Shown here one piece after another: positions 27,801 through 42,800 of a stretch of 64,000 nt of DNA. The number at the start of each line of letters is the position of its first letter. The first letter of the stretch is position 1. The position numbers and the translations under genes are program-made. Location: NCBI RefSeq assembly GCF_965363235.1, contig NC_134850.1:34507102-34571101 (forward strand), in the 5' to 3' direction. The notes under the pieces were generated by a model. It did no database searches, was not told the DNA's origin, and saw only the letters and a list, made by a program, of their open reading frames with translations. The DNA comes from Mytilus galloprovincialis. Lineage: Eukaryota > Mollusca > Bivalvia > Mytilida > Mytilidae.

Positions 27801-30800
27801 TGTCACGGTACTTTTCTACCCAAAATTCATGTATTTGGTTTTGATGTTATATTTGTTATTCTTATCGGATTTTGTCTAATGCTTAGGTCGTTTTTGTGTG
27901 TGTTACATGTTAATGTTGTGTGTCGTTGTTCTTCTCTTATATTTGATGCATTTCCCTCAGTTCCAGATTTAGTTTTTTCCATCGATTTACGAGTTTTGAA
28001 CAGCGATATACTACTGTTGCCTTTATTTACCCGGATTGTTTTTTTTTTTTTTTTTTTTTTTTTATCTCAATCGGTTTCTGAACAACGATATACTTATGTT
28101 GCCTTTATCTAATTAAAAACTCATTAGAAGAATACTTTATTTTTTTTGGTAGTATTTATTCATTTAAAATTTAAAAAAAAATAGTAATTGTTTATTTACC
28201 CTTTTGCTTTTAGTGCTCCATTGCCCTCTGCTTCTTTTGTTGTTTTCAGCTTCAAATCAAAATTTGTATTGTACAAAAAAACTGAAATTATATAAAGCAA
28301 GTGCATTTAAATATAAACTACTTGTGTGTTTTATAGTTTCATATATTTCCAAAATGATAAACAAAATAATGATGCATTGTGAATCAAATCGCACTTATTA
28401 ACTAGACATACTTATAACCTTGGATAACTTGCATTAGATATGCATGAACTAGATTTTAACTGTGTCAGTATTTTCTTCAATATCAAAGAGTATATTTCAA
28501 AACGATTGCAACAATTTACATATTACCTCTAACAAACATAGGGCGATGATTAAGGGTTATTGTATCCCTTTTTCCAGAACCCTGGTCCCGAAATATTTTA
28601 TAAATTTTTCCACACAAATGGGGACAACTGAACCAAAATATGGCATGCACGATTGTTGCTGGCAGTACAAGTAGTTGAAGATGTACTGGAAAAACTGTCT
28701 TGATGCTGTATTCTTCAAGGAAGTCAGTCTGAATTTGCGCCCAGTAAAACTCAGATTCTTTATGAACTTTTTGAAATGTATCACTGAAAGAAAGAAAAAA
28801 GTTAGCATTTTTGTGTAACAACTCGTCAATCTGTTCGTACGTTCAAATGAGTTTCCGTCTCTAACAAAACGTTGCCGCACTTTAATTCTTTGAAACTGCT
28901 ATCCCAACTGCTAATAATTATAAAGCACAGATGTAACTTAAAATTTAATTGCGTAATTTCTACTGTTCTTCATGTTACCCCTATGTACTAGTATATACAA
29001 GCGGTGACATTATATATATATGTTCAATGCGCAAATTCTCTTTTTATTTCATAATGGAGAAAATAACGTATGTTTTCTTTTTTTTCGAAACGTTAGTTTA
29101 ACAGAAATAAACGATAATCATAGGTTTTATAAGGAAACAAAATACTCATATATTTTATAAAATCATAATTGATGTTTAGAAGATATAAATAGTGAAATCA
29201 ATGTGTGTTTGTGTTTAATCATATATCACTTGCAGCCTTCAACATGTTCAAGACATATTGACTCTACATTAAGTTTTCTTCAAATCAGAAGACAAGGGTT
29301 ATTTCTGATCCTACAAGCTTTTTTATAATTCATCAGTAAATAAAGGCAACAGTAGTATACCGCTGTTCAAACTCATAAATCCATGGACAAAAAACAAAAT
29401 CGGGTAACAAACTTAAACTGAGGGAAACGCTTTAAATATAAGAGGAGAACAACGACACAACACTACAATGTAACACACACAAAAACGGACCAAGCATCAG
29501 ACAAAATCCCACGAGAATAAAAAAAATAACATCAAAACCAAATAGATGAATTTGGGATAGACAAGTAGCGTGACACGTCTTATCGCAATGTGAATGTACA
29601 CTCAAAAATAAGAGAAAACAAACGACGCAACTTTAAAATGTAAAATGTTAAAATTACGTTCTTTTTATTCGCTGTATATTACAATTGTTATTTGATAATT
29701 GTTTTGTAATGCCAAACCATGTTATGTAAAGACAACCTATCATCAAGTAAAAATAAACCTACAGAACGTTATATCAGTTTTTGGTATAAGGCAGCGGTGG
29801 CGCTCCATACTCTGGTGGAAGTTTGTTCTATTTGTAATCATACCACATCTTCCTGTGTTGATATTGGAAAAATCTATCATCCTTGATAAAACACACTGCC
29901 TAAATAATTTTTAATTAAAATAAACAAATCAACTTGATTCTTTGGCACTTTTAATATATTTAAATTAAGTAGTGCGTTATACATTTACCTGTACATAGCT
30001 ATCAACAGATTCAGGAGTAAGATTACTGCTATTAATCCGTAGAGGGCTTTCAAGTAAGGCGTAAGGTATACACCAAGCTTTGCAGGACATCTCGGTACAT
30101 CAGTATTTTCATAAACTGTTCGGTTAAATGTGCAGTGCGGTTCAGATACTGAAATAAATTAAATGAATTGTTAAAGGCATTCATAAGAAGCCATCATATT
30201 TGGTAATTGTTTGGTAATACAGTCCAAAATAATGTGTGCTTCTTAAAATTCTGTATTGGATCTTATTATTGTACTTTTTTTTTAAAAGTTATATGAATTG
30301 ATACCAGTTGTTCCCCAACCGTCTTACGAAGACATACTTGTGGTTTGTTTCCCTTAGGTATAGTATGATTGTAAAGAAGAGCAAATTGAATGTACACAAG
30401 ATATCAGACAGGAGATGTTTGTAATGTTTGAAATTTTATAGGAATAAGTCAGTTTTCGACCCTTCCCTATTTTTCTGAAAGATAACCATTTGTTGATTAT
30501 ATCCCATGTAAGTTTACGAGAAAATGATCCACATGGCACCTTTACACATTTATCAATTGAGATGTACACTTTAGTCATTGATTGAATATCACTAAATACT
30601 ATTAAACACAAATAATATTTTATATATGCAATATGCAAATGTTTTCTTCATATAACATAATACCAATTGATCTATTCCACTGAAATAGTGAAATAGTAAT
30701 ATATAATGTCAATATTTTAAGTGAAATTGAAAACGATGTGCGAAAACGGCAAATTATGCGAAAGACTATCTTTTTTTCCTCAAGTGTTTCGAGTGATAGA

Positions 30801-33800
30801 TTGTTAAAATGAGGATGTTTCTTCAAATACGAAATACTGTTTCTAGCTTAATGCTGTTCGATTTTAATTTTAATACTTTTGTTCACAACAATAATACATT
30901 GTAGAAAAGCTAGCCTCAACTGAGGTTCAACCCACCATATATTCTTAAAGTGTCCTGTACCAATTCAGGAAAATGGCAGTTGTTATTTTATAGTTCGTTT
31001 CTGTGTGTTGAATTGTTGTTTTTAGTTAACTTCATTGTTTCTGTTGCTTCGTTGTTTTCCTCTTATAGTTGACGTGTTTCCCTCGGTTTAAGTTTGAAAT
31101 CCGGATTTGTTTTTTTCTTAATCGATTTATGACTTTCGAACAGCAGTGTACTACTTTTGCCTTTATTTTGTAATGAAGTTGAATTCATTTCTATAGGTTA
31201 TGATCTTTGATGGCATCGAAAGTATTGTTTTCTTATTGTTCTTATGCTTCGATTTATTTCTAGAACACGCAATTGCTTAATTTTTGTTCATTATCATGTT
31301 ATTTCAAAGTAGAGGCAACATAATGACCGATGGTTAAATTTGTGCAAATACTGGCTGTAAAACCAGTTTTTCGCCTTTATAGATCAACACATACTTGTTA
31401 TCATCACTTACGTGTGACACTATCTAGATTAAGTTCTCCAAATAACATCCAGTAACCATTTTGTATTATCTTTTCAATCTGAAGCCAGCTTAACTCAGAA
31501 TTAGGATACAAAAGTGCATAAAAAGATATGTTGTAACACATCATTATGACTGCCATTATAATCATGAAGGAAACAGTATCTCGAGCCTGCAATAAAGACG
31601 ATACTGTAAAATATATCATGGCACATTTTTTTAACCATTGTCTTGTGCTAAAGATAGTACAATGTATTTAGAGCTCGGAAGAATGTGTACCCAAACATTC
31701 CTTCTACATGAACCTGTCCAATGACAAAAGCTCGCTAACCAATATATGTCATTGTTCGCTCTTAACAAAATATTGTAATTGCTTGTTTTTTTGTTTATTC
31801 TTTGAAAAACAAATGGAGCCGTTGATGAACTCTTTCAGAAAGTTTAAAAAACTGTATATATTGAAGTGTTTTGTAGCTTACTATACGATACAGATTGTGC
31901 ACACTGTTGCGGTAATACGAATATTTGTAGTTGCTTATATCGGCATCATTTAGTCTGTGGAAGAACACTTTTTTCAACATAAGGTAGAGTGTTCTTTTTG
32001 ACAACTCCGGTAGACTCCACACTCATATACTTAAAACACTGCAAAATTAACAAAGTGCTGAAAACTACGTCAAACAGTTATCAATAAGTCAATGAATGGT
32101 ATGGAACCGATGAAAATGTACCTCTGACAAATAGAGAAGAGTACATCACGTGTGTTATATACTTTAGTTTGAACACATACATCTTTTCTATTGGGCATTG
32201 TTTCACCTAATTAGTGAGTTAAGGTGAATGAAACAAAGAAAGCATTATAACACAATTTTGAATTACTATTACCTTTTGACTGTGTGTCGGAAATCAACAA
32301 AATGTGTGCATCGAAATTTAAAAAGAGGAAAACGATATCTTCCTCCACAAGCTAACCGCCGGATTAGCATAGCCAATTGACAACACCAGTGTTAGTTAAA
32401 ACATCAAAATATAAATTGCAAAAGCTAGAATATAGCTAGAATTGTTAGAATTGATATTATAAGTGCACTGTCAGATTTGTACAATAACTAAAGCAGCTTT
32501 GATGAGTGTAAAACACAATCGAGTAGTACTTTTTCGTATGGTATAAGATTGAACAATTTGAAGTGTCATTATATATCAATTGAAATCCATACCATTTTTC
32601 GTATCATGACTAACTTTGGTCCTAACATTGCTGACATGCAGAACAGATTTAAAATTCTTATTGATAAGAAAATAAATGCTGCCACCAACAAAACTTTGGA
32701 TGCATCTCGACACCGGGGTCCTTGGCATGACTTTATCAACATTCCAGAAGCATAAACTATTATTGACAGCCAATCTAATTGGTTCCAACAATCACTAGCA
32801 TAACTCTTCCATTTTTTTCTTATTATAGAAACGATGAGCTTAAATAACATAAAAAAAAACATTCAACATTTATTATTTTTTTCAAATACATAGACATGGT
32901 TTTATTTTCCTACCAAACATTTATTTCAATACATTTTTGTTTACATTACCGTGAAATCAATATATCTAGTGTCAGTTTCTTGTCATGTGAGAGAAGAATG
33001 ACGTCCAACATGAACGCAATTGCCTGGTACAAGTAGAACACACACAATATGTATGAAAAAGTTGTGATTAAAAGAGTAAAAACATATTCAAATGGCGAAT
33101 TTCAGAAAAAAAAACTTTCAACATGAATATATAAAATTTTAAGAACATAGAAATAGAACATGTTTTAATTCGAGTCTATATTAAACGTCCATTTGAATAT
33201 ATCAGAACTGGATAGTTTAATGGTATTATTATGTTGCATTTCGTATACCAGTAGCCAATAAAAGTAAAATAACAACAATACCGAACTCCAAGGACAATTC
33301 TAAACAGTAAGTCCCTGAGAAAAAAAGTGCATTCTATAAACAAAAACAAAAAACAAGAAAAATCAAAACAAGAAGCACCTTGAGAAAGTAAATGCTTCCG
33401 AAAAAGAATCCATGACAAACATACACACGTATAGCATCAACAGAAGGAGGATCTTCAAACTATGTACAACAAGGCTTTTCCATCAAAAGTTCATTTTACA
33501 ATACATGAATATGCTGGCGTAGACTAAAGAATAAACTATTCACATTTCAAATCCTGTGTCCAACTACGAGTAGATTAATCATGTTACATAGAATATAAGC
33601 ATATATAGGGGCTTAAACACATACAATACATGTATATCAAGGGACATTATACAGACCACAAAGGTTCAAAATGTATCGTCTGTATACATATTTATGTAAC
33701 GTTCAATGTTCCCGAATTATAAGTTGTCACTACACCGTTTCGGCTTATAAATGAATCGTTCAAAAACACAACAAATATTAGTTTATTTTATATGTATTTT

Positions 33801-36800
33801 TTTCGACAATTGCACAGCATTTTGCAATGAGTGAAAAATGACAAAATTACGTTTACAATTCAGTGTAGTACACCATTTTCATTTAATAAATGCATTTCAC
33901 CCTTGTAGAAGTCACGTGTCCAAAGGGACACTGAACCGAATGTTGGTTTACGGAAATTATACTGTACGTTAAACCAAATTATACATTATTTAACAACAGA
34001 AGTCGGTTTTACAAAAAAACCTTACGACTAAGATTGATCGTTAGTCATGGACAATTCAGTATGCTATCGACCAATCTTTGTGAAATCGACTCCAGAATTT
34101 TAATGTAAACGATGTTTCTAATATCATATGAACATATTTATTGAGACTACATATATGTGAGGAAATTAGTTACTCCGTGAGATTAATTCATTTATCTAGT
34201 CGAATTTAAAACAGGTAGGATCGCTTCATATCTTCTTTTTATAGTCGACATCAACGAATATTTTGATATTCCAAACTATGAAGCCTTTCTCCTCATCCGT
34301 ACAGAGCATCAATACTAACCTCGGTTCGGTGGCATTTACATGTGCTTCGTATGTCTGAAATTAGTATTGTGAGCAATTGTTTGTTGACTTTTGTTTGTCT
34401 TTTCTGTATTTTGTTTTAGGCGTTATTGGTCGTGTTTCTGAATGTTATTTTTTTCGAATTACATATTTAAAAAAAAAGCTTTCTATTTTCTCTTTCGAGT
34501 TTTCATTCTAATATACTTTTGTTTTTTTAGAAACCGTCTACCAATATTTTTCGCTGAATAACGTAGAATTGCTGAAGCATAGATGAGTTATAAAAATAAG
34601 TATTTAACAAATAACCTGCTTGGTTTCATCCACAAAGAAGCTGACCATCCATACTATTATAAAATAGTCCGAATAGGTAATTCTGTCATCACTGTAGTCA
34701 AACAACAGCATGTATGCATATGCAGTATTGAGCGTTAAGAAGCCAAACTGCAACATAAATCAAGAGATAAATCTGAATGCAGAACATGTAAATCCTGTCA
34801 ATCATTACCATAATTATAACATACGAATCCAACTAAGTAATGTGTGTTACAAATGATAACGTTCTACTTTTCCACTACAAATGCTTAATGAGAACAAAAA
34901 CCACTAACACGACCAGAAGACATTATCATGATTATAAGGCAATGTTAAAACAGCATAAAAGCTCAAATCCTTTTTTTAATTTAGAGTCGTATTGGATAAA
35001 AGCATTGAAAGATGTGATTGATTTGCTCTAGTGTTATACAGTCTGTGGAATGTAAGTTCGATCAATCCCAGACAAAAATACAAGAAACTAAAACAGGGGC
35101 CAAAGATACCAGAGGGAAAGTCAAACTCATAGATTGAAAATAAACTGACAATGCCATGGCTACAAAATTTTGCAGAAAACAACAGACAAATAATAGTACA
35201 GAAGAAAAAACTAAAGACTAAGCAACACGAACCCTATCAAAAACTGGGGTATATCTCAGGTGCTCCTGAAGAATAAGTAGATCCTGCACTACAAACGACT
35301 GAAAATAGCACAGTTACTTTAAAATATAAGAGAGCCATAGTGTAGTTGTTAGCGCATCGGACTTCTAACACAAAGGCTCCTGCTTCGATCCCCGTTCCGT
35401 TGAGAAAATGTCAGGTTCTTAATTTTCGGTTGTCTCTTGACACAATTTGCGAGTATGATCTTGAGAAACGTTGATTGTCCGCCAAATGAGGACGATAAAT
35501 GGCTGACTCGTATAAAGAGTGAGCCATATCTCTTGCACGTAAAATACACCCTTGTAGATTTCGAAAGAGAGCAGGCTAAAACTCATACCCGGAAAGTCGA
35601 AATAGGTTAATCGAAGTTGCAATAACTTGTTTCCGAATCCATTATAAATAAATATTTTTGAACTAAAGGTAATGCTTTAAAGTACTGAATTGGTCTACAG
35701 AAATGTAAAATATGAATTGTCATACCATTTGCAAGGACACTTTCATGAACGGAAGGTTATACTTCTTGTAAAACCTGAAATAATTAAATGACAGTGTTAA
35801 TCTTTCTTATAATTGTTAAACAATAAGTCGAAAACAAACTGACAACGCCATCCAAAGCAAAAAGAAAAACACAGAGATAAACAACATTATATATATCACA
35901 ACTGTGAAAACCTAAGATTGAGAATTGAGAAAAACGAAACCCTTCCCTCCGAGAGAAACCTGCTTCACAAATGAAACCCGAGATATTGTTCTTGCAAGTA
36001 CAAATCTGATGATTTGTTTAAAAATAAACAAAGAATGTTCAAAATTAGAAAGATCATACCATAGGGAACATGTGTAGTAAGTTTCAAGTTTATTGGACTT
36101 CAACTTCATCAAAAACTACCTTGACCAAAAACTTGTAACCTGAAGCGGGACGGACGGACGAACGAACGAAAGAATGGACGGAACCAAGAACGAACGAACG
36201 AACGGATGCACATACCAGAAAACATAATGTCCCTAAATGGGTCAAAAAAGGAAGAGACCAAAGGAAATAAAGAACAATCATTCAGTGAGTCCAACGGGTA
36301 AAGGAGTAAATATCTTTTGCATTTCTCAGTGTTCTGACTTGTTTGACAAAATTTGTGTTTGTCTTTCTAATTTGAATGAACCGATTCACGAAAGCAGCCA
36401 TTTTTTGAAGGTGTATTGTGATTTGGTAGTGTTAACCTTTCTTATAAAATTACTAATGATTATTTTTTTCTGATCTCAAATATTCTTTTTGTTTCATCAA
36501 AATTTTGCAACTTGCAAGTTCCACTAGGTTGCTAATGTGTTGGTGATAGTTTTTAAGTTTCTAATTGTTTACATCGCTTTCAATGGGTGAGAAGTTGGTT
36601 TATATTATAAAATGAATAATAATACAACACACACTCACCTAATTAAAGGACCTGCTTCCATACTTATCATTAATAAAGGCAACACAATTATGTGTACAAC
36701 AGCAAGACCGAAGAAGCGCACACTCTAGATAACAAATATGAATACTTAAAGTTAAGAAAAAATACAATCATTGGTACAGTTGGGTGCAGACCAAGCATTA

Positions 36801-39800
36801 CATGTAAACGGGCCTAAAAAGTTGACGCGGCGTTTACTCGCGTGCACTTCATGTAAACGCCGCGTTAACTCTGCGTTAACTACGAAATTTTAGTAGACAT
36901 AAATAGAAAACGGGCGTTTACTTTCGCGTTTACCTCCGCGAAAACCGCGTGTCTTCTAATTTTGTAAAAAGTAAACGGGCGTTTACTTTCTCGTTTCGTC
37001 GCGTTAACGCGAAAAAGGCGTATCTTCTATTTTTGTAAAAAAAAGTAAACGCCCGTTTACTGTTTGTAGTAAACGCGCGTAACGTAGATTGTACTCGTAT
37101 CCTTGATACACTGACCTAATATATCACATGATAAGGTACATCAAAATATCCATCTGTCCATTTTCGATCAACATATTGACGATTGCATTTAATGAAATGA
37201 CACTTCTTTAATTAATCTATTGATTTTTTTTTTAAATATGCCAGTTTAATTGTGAGTCGATATTTGTACATGTAAATTTTGAACAGAAAAATAGAAAATC
37301 CGCTGTTGAAAGTTTTTGGAACTGACTTTTTTTGCAATTAATAAATGTTATTATTTCTAATAAAAAGTATTTTTGATTGTTAAGGTTCAAAACACATATA
37401 CGTAAAATATTAAGTCATTTCAACAACGTAAATAAATGTACAAATGCATCCGACAATTATTTTATAATATACACAATTAGTTAACGCGAAAAGTAAACGC
37501 GCGTCTACTCTCAAGTGCATGTAAAAATACAATTAAGAAATCTGTAGTAAACGCCCGTTTACTTTTACGTGCACGTAAAATTAAACTAGTGAAATCTGAA
37601 GTAAACGGCCGTTTACTACTGACTAAACGGACACAGAGTAAACGCGCGTTTACTCGAGTAGACATTATAAATTTCCATTTTGACCGCGTTAACGTAAATA
37701 AAGTAAACGGGCGTTTACTAGTAAACGCGAAATTTAAAGTCAACTAACGAAATATGTGCACGCCACGTTAACTTGCGTTTACTTTATGTAATGCTTGGTC
37801 TGCACCCAACTGTATGTTCACTTACTTTAACGTCATTTGTTTTAATTATTATATTTTTCAAATTAGTAACTTCATGCAACTCAGAAGAGCTAACAAAGTT
37901 CACATAACTCATACAACTATCTGCAAATTCACCACATTGTCACTTGTCAAATGTGTGTATTTCTATAATTTCGAAATGAAGTTGTCTTATTCTTATCGTT
38001 TTGTTGCATGAAACCAAATACCTTTACATAAGTTTTTACATTCTATTCCTCTTGTAAATGTTATTAATGTTTATTTTCAATAGATAGGCGAAAAACAGCC
38101 ATATAAAGACGAACTTCTCTTCTACTTTTTCTTTATTTTTATTTTAAAATCCAGGAAATAAAATTTTGTATTTACGACGGACGCACGTTTCGTTTACAAA
38201 AGACTCACCAGTGGCGCTCGAATAAAAAAAAATGCAAAAATATAAACACTTAATTTATTATGTGAATCTGTTTTACAACTGCTTTAATCAAGTCTAGACT
38301 TAAAGTAAGCGTTATAACATATATTCTGTCACACGATGTAGTCCTTATACATCTACAAATAGATGTGATAATCTTAAACTAACCGTTCGCTTATCTAACT
38401 TCTCAGTACCGTACCACATTTCATTTAGGATATTCCTCACTGTGCTGTTGTCAAGAAAAGTCTTGTTTTGAGTCTTGATAGCATCCTCTATGTATCCATG
38501 ATTTACCAATAGCCGTCCAGCATGGTTAATATGCTCTCCCAATTGTTGTTCTTCTTTTTTTTCTGAATCTTTATTAGAACTTTGTAATTTGTTCTTTTTT
38601 ATTTTCGCGGATACGTCCTTTATTTTGGCGGATACGTCCTTTTTTTTCTTGTCAGCCTCGTTAATACAGCTTGTTATTCGAATTGCTCGCTGAGTAATTG
38701 CACTTTGAAAAAAAGAGGGATACAATGCTTACAGAAAAACAGATTTGATAAGATTTTTCGTAGATCTCAAATTGAAGAGTTATTATACATGACATATGGA
38801 TCGATTAACATTAACTTTACGAGACTCAAAAAATGTTTAGTCATTTGTGGTTTTAATGTACATTGTAAACAGTCATGACAGTTATTACAGTCTTCGCTCG
38901 TGAATCAACGTTGGTACAATATTAATGTAATTCATGAAGCAAACTCATGAAAGGAAGTAAACTACGTCAAAGATATTTAGAACATGGAAGAATATTTATG
39001 TTAATGAAAGAATAAACGATACGACCCAATACTGTTAAAGATTGAATTATAATTACCTTTTCAATCGTTGCAATTTTTCCTTTAGGAATGAATTTGTTCT
39101 CCAGTTACTGATTTCATCTTCTAAGATGACACAACCGATAAGAATATAACGAATCCTAATCTGAATTGTAAAACATATCAATGCAAAAAACGTTTAGTTG
39201 GTAAGTTGTCTTAATATGCACAACTCTTCATTGGAAGAAATGTTTTTTTCTAAACAGATTAATAGATTAAGGACATCATTCGTAAATATAGATTGTTATA
39301 TAGACGTATTTTACATTCAATATGTTATGGTGATATTATATACAAATCACAAAAAAATGGCCATAACCACAAAAGCAAACCAATGGGATATAGCTACGAT
39401 GCTGTCAGGTCATTAAGAATTATATATTTTGGTCTTGACAATGATTCATTCATAGATTCGTCTGATATAGTTTATGATGGTATGACTAAACTCCTACCGG
39501 GAGGGATTGTGTTTGATCTTCATATGACGAAGGCATAATCTTTTATTCAGTATAATTAAGGGTTGTAACTAGCATGTCTTTGCTAACTTATGTAACATTG
39601 TAATTTTGCGTAGTTGCTTCTGTTACTAATTCTGACTGTGTGTTTTGCCGTGTGTTTTTTTAGTCGAAATTTGCTAGAGGTAAATGGGGATATCTAACAA
39701 ATATGTTTAACCCAACCGCATTTTTACGTCTGTCACAAGTCAAGAGCTCCTAACAGTTGTAAGTTTTGTATGATTTTTTTTCTGTTAAAATTATACATAA

Positions 39801-42800
39801 CTTTCGTAATACTTTGAACTTACACATCCTGTTTCTATCAGTTGTTGTGCACCATTCCAATACTGTTTTTTCAACAGGGCGTATAAAATTAGACCGTACA
39901 ACTCAGACGTTGAAACCTTGAGTTCTAGTTGTTTGCGTTCTGTGTAAAAATGTGAATACACTAAGTTCATTTATATGTGTTTTCCAATCGAAATAAGAAA
40001 AACGAGCATATCAAAATTAATGAATAATAACATTTAAGTATTCTAAACCACTAGAAAAAAAAATAAAAATAATATTGTTTAAATAACAGTACATAAAAAA
40101 ATCATGATTTATCAGCATTAACCCTGTTCGAGTTCTGAACTGTCCAGGCAGTGATCCCATATAAAACGCGGCAAAAATCTTGTTTTCAAGTAAAACAAGA
40201 TAGTGAAGATAGTTTTAATATTTGGTCCTGTCTACGTATGAAGACAAAACATGAACGAAGCTCCTGATTGTCCTGATAGTCGTGCATGTACATGTATGTA
40301 TCTTGTTTCAGTGGCAAGATGTATATTCATCTAGCACTCTTAAATCTTTTCATGTGCCATATGCCAAATATAAACAATCAATTATGTTTTCCAACAGATG
40401 CATTGACTCTTTGACAGAAAACAAATACATTCGCAGTAAATAGTTCAAAGGTACCAGGATTATAATTAAGTACGCCAGACGCGCGTTTCGTCTACATAAG
40501 ACTCATCAGTGACGCTCATATCAAAATATTTATAAAGCCAAACAAGTACAAAGTTGAAGAGCATTGAGGATCCAAAATTTCAAAAAGTTGTGCCAAATAC
40601 GGCTAAGGTAATCTATGCCTGGGATAAGAAAATCCTTAATTTTTCGAAAAAATAAAAGTTTTGTACACGGGAAATTTATAAAAATGACCACATTATTGAT
40701 ATTCATGTCAATACCGAAGTGTTGACTACTTGGCTGGTAATACCCTCGGGGACGAAACGTCCACCAGCAGTGGCATCGACCCAGTGGTGTAAATAGTTAT
40801 CAAAGGTACCAGGATTATAATTTAGTAGCCCAGACGCGCGTTTCGTCTACATAAGACTCATCAGTGACGCTCATATCAAAATATCATGTGACATTTGTTG
40901 TGATTTCCGTATACAGTAATTTACATCGAAATGTATAAAATAAAAAATGTGTATCTGGAAAAACTTCGCACTTACTTTTTTTCTTTGGTTTATCCTTTTT
41001 GAAGTTCAAAAATATTTTTGTTTTGGCTATTTTGCTAGTTATTTTGTTATCTTCATCTGTTTTGCTGGCTTTTGCTGATTCGTCTTCATCTTTTGAATCG
41101 TCTACTTTTTTTACTTTGAGAAAAACAAAGATGTTTCATATGTGTTTAAAGGGGTTATCAGCAATGTGTACATATTAGCTTTGATCCTACTGCCTCATAT
41201 GTTTATGATCATCGCCATGACTTGATCCTCAAAAATATTAGACAATGACGTCATACATCAGTAAATAAACGTCAGGTGTTCCAGTCTGTTCACGTCAATT
41301 TAAAAATTAATTGCTTCTTACCAATTATTCATGTATGATAGCATGCATTCATGTGAGACTTGTTGTTTCTGTTTTCTTTTAATTGCCATTGTTCAATAGT
41401 AAAGTGCAATATATAAATCTCTCTCTTAAATTTGGTTAGTTTAAATATGGCTTTGGATCAATGCTTTACAAAAAAAGACAACAGATACCTAAGGGACATT
41501 CACACTCAAAAGTCGAAAATTAACGATAAACAACAACAGTCAAAAAATACTTAAACAAGTATCATTATTTAGAACACAACATAAGGAGCAATAGAGTAAG
41601 CATCACGAACCCCACGATAAACGAAGACTGGTCGTATGTTGTCCATAGGTAGGTAGACCCTGTTTCACATGTGTCAGCTAGTGTCTTGCTCATGTTGATA
41701 CGTGCACAATCATAATTTAATTGTGTATTCACATTCAAATAAAAAAGGACGTTATAGTGGCTACAATGTTTAGAACTTATCCGTCGTTATCTGTGATAAG
41801 GTGTTTTTTATGTAGTAAAAATTGTTAACTGATCACATCCTTATTGATATAGTCGAAGTCTCTTTTTTATATACTGTGGTTTTCAAAGTTTTACTGTAAA
41901 TATGTTTATATGTATACACTCAACACAGAATCAACTCAATAACTATATAGATACCTCGAAAATCAGGAGTTTTGTATGCCATATTGGTCATGGATTGTAG
42001 ATAAGACCATAGGCCGTTTTTAATTTCTGCTGTCATATCCTTTAATTAAAAAACCAACATATGTTTAACTATAATAATAAAATATGAAGATCTTTTGTGT
42101 AATCATTGTATCTGGAATAAGTAAAACAAATCCAAATAAATCATCATCCGTAATAGAAATAAGAATACCATTTCTCAATGTATGATTCTTTTTAATTCTA
42201 TAAAACTGTTTTCTTTAATAAAATAAAAGATATTTTCTGCAAAAAGTAAAGTAAAACAAATACGGATCTCCGAGGAAAATTCAAAACAGAAAGTCCCAAA
42301 TCAAATTGCAAAATCAAAAGCTCAACCGCATTACACGAATTGATAACAATTGTCATATTCCTGACTTGGTCGAGGCATTGTTCTGTGTTAACAATGGTCG
42401 ATTAATCTGGTGTTAGAGCTAGCTAAACCTCTCAATTGTACTACAGCATATTTGTGTGTAAAAGTTTAATACTGCGTAGATATGGTGGCTCATTATCATA
42501 TCAAACTTGAATACCCTAGTTGCAAAGGTAAGTAAAGATCAAATGATTCACACGACAATCTATGGTGCTATTTCTTAAGAAATCACCCTGTACACATACG
42601 TTCAGTATTTGTCTTACGTTCTTGTTAATTTTGTAGACAAATAATCACACAACACTCCACTTGACGACTTTGTTGTACTCTTCTTTGTCATTTATTTTGA
42701 TAATGGTGGATAATAAGACATTTAATTTATACGTGTTTCTCGTTTCTCGTTTTTTTATATAGATTAGACCGTTGGTTTTCCCGTTTAAATGGTTTTACAC

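Larger units (their letters stand above)
40446..40905 (-). repeat. Hammerhead-bearing repeat, one full unit plus part of a second
   Basis: Copies start with AAGGTACCAGGATTATAAT at 40448 and 40803, 355 bp apart. Same family as 27120-27700, in the opposite orientation, inside a gene B intron. Confidence 0.75.

Noticed and set aside
28557..28880. 107-codon minus-strand frame overlapping the post-S6 exon
   Set aside because: Alternative frame of exon 29 running through its acceptor.
32944..33030. Hydrophobic minus-strand stretch YQAIAFMLDVILLSHDKK between S2 and S3 exons
   Set aside because: Lacks a clear acceptor, and exons 25 and 26 already join in phase with the TRPM pattern intact.
35325..35400. 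Possible functional tRNA gene on the plus strand
   Set aside because: tRNA-like head without a closing acceptor stem, followed by a SINE body.
36090..36294. Minus-strand frames rich in SVRSFVRS
   Set aside because: Produced by a GAAC/GGAC simple repeat.
37477..37743. 88-codon minus-strand frame with repeated RRAFT/KRAFT
   Set aside because: It is the translation of the palindromic units of the TIR element.
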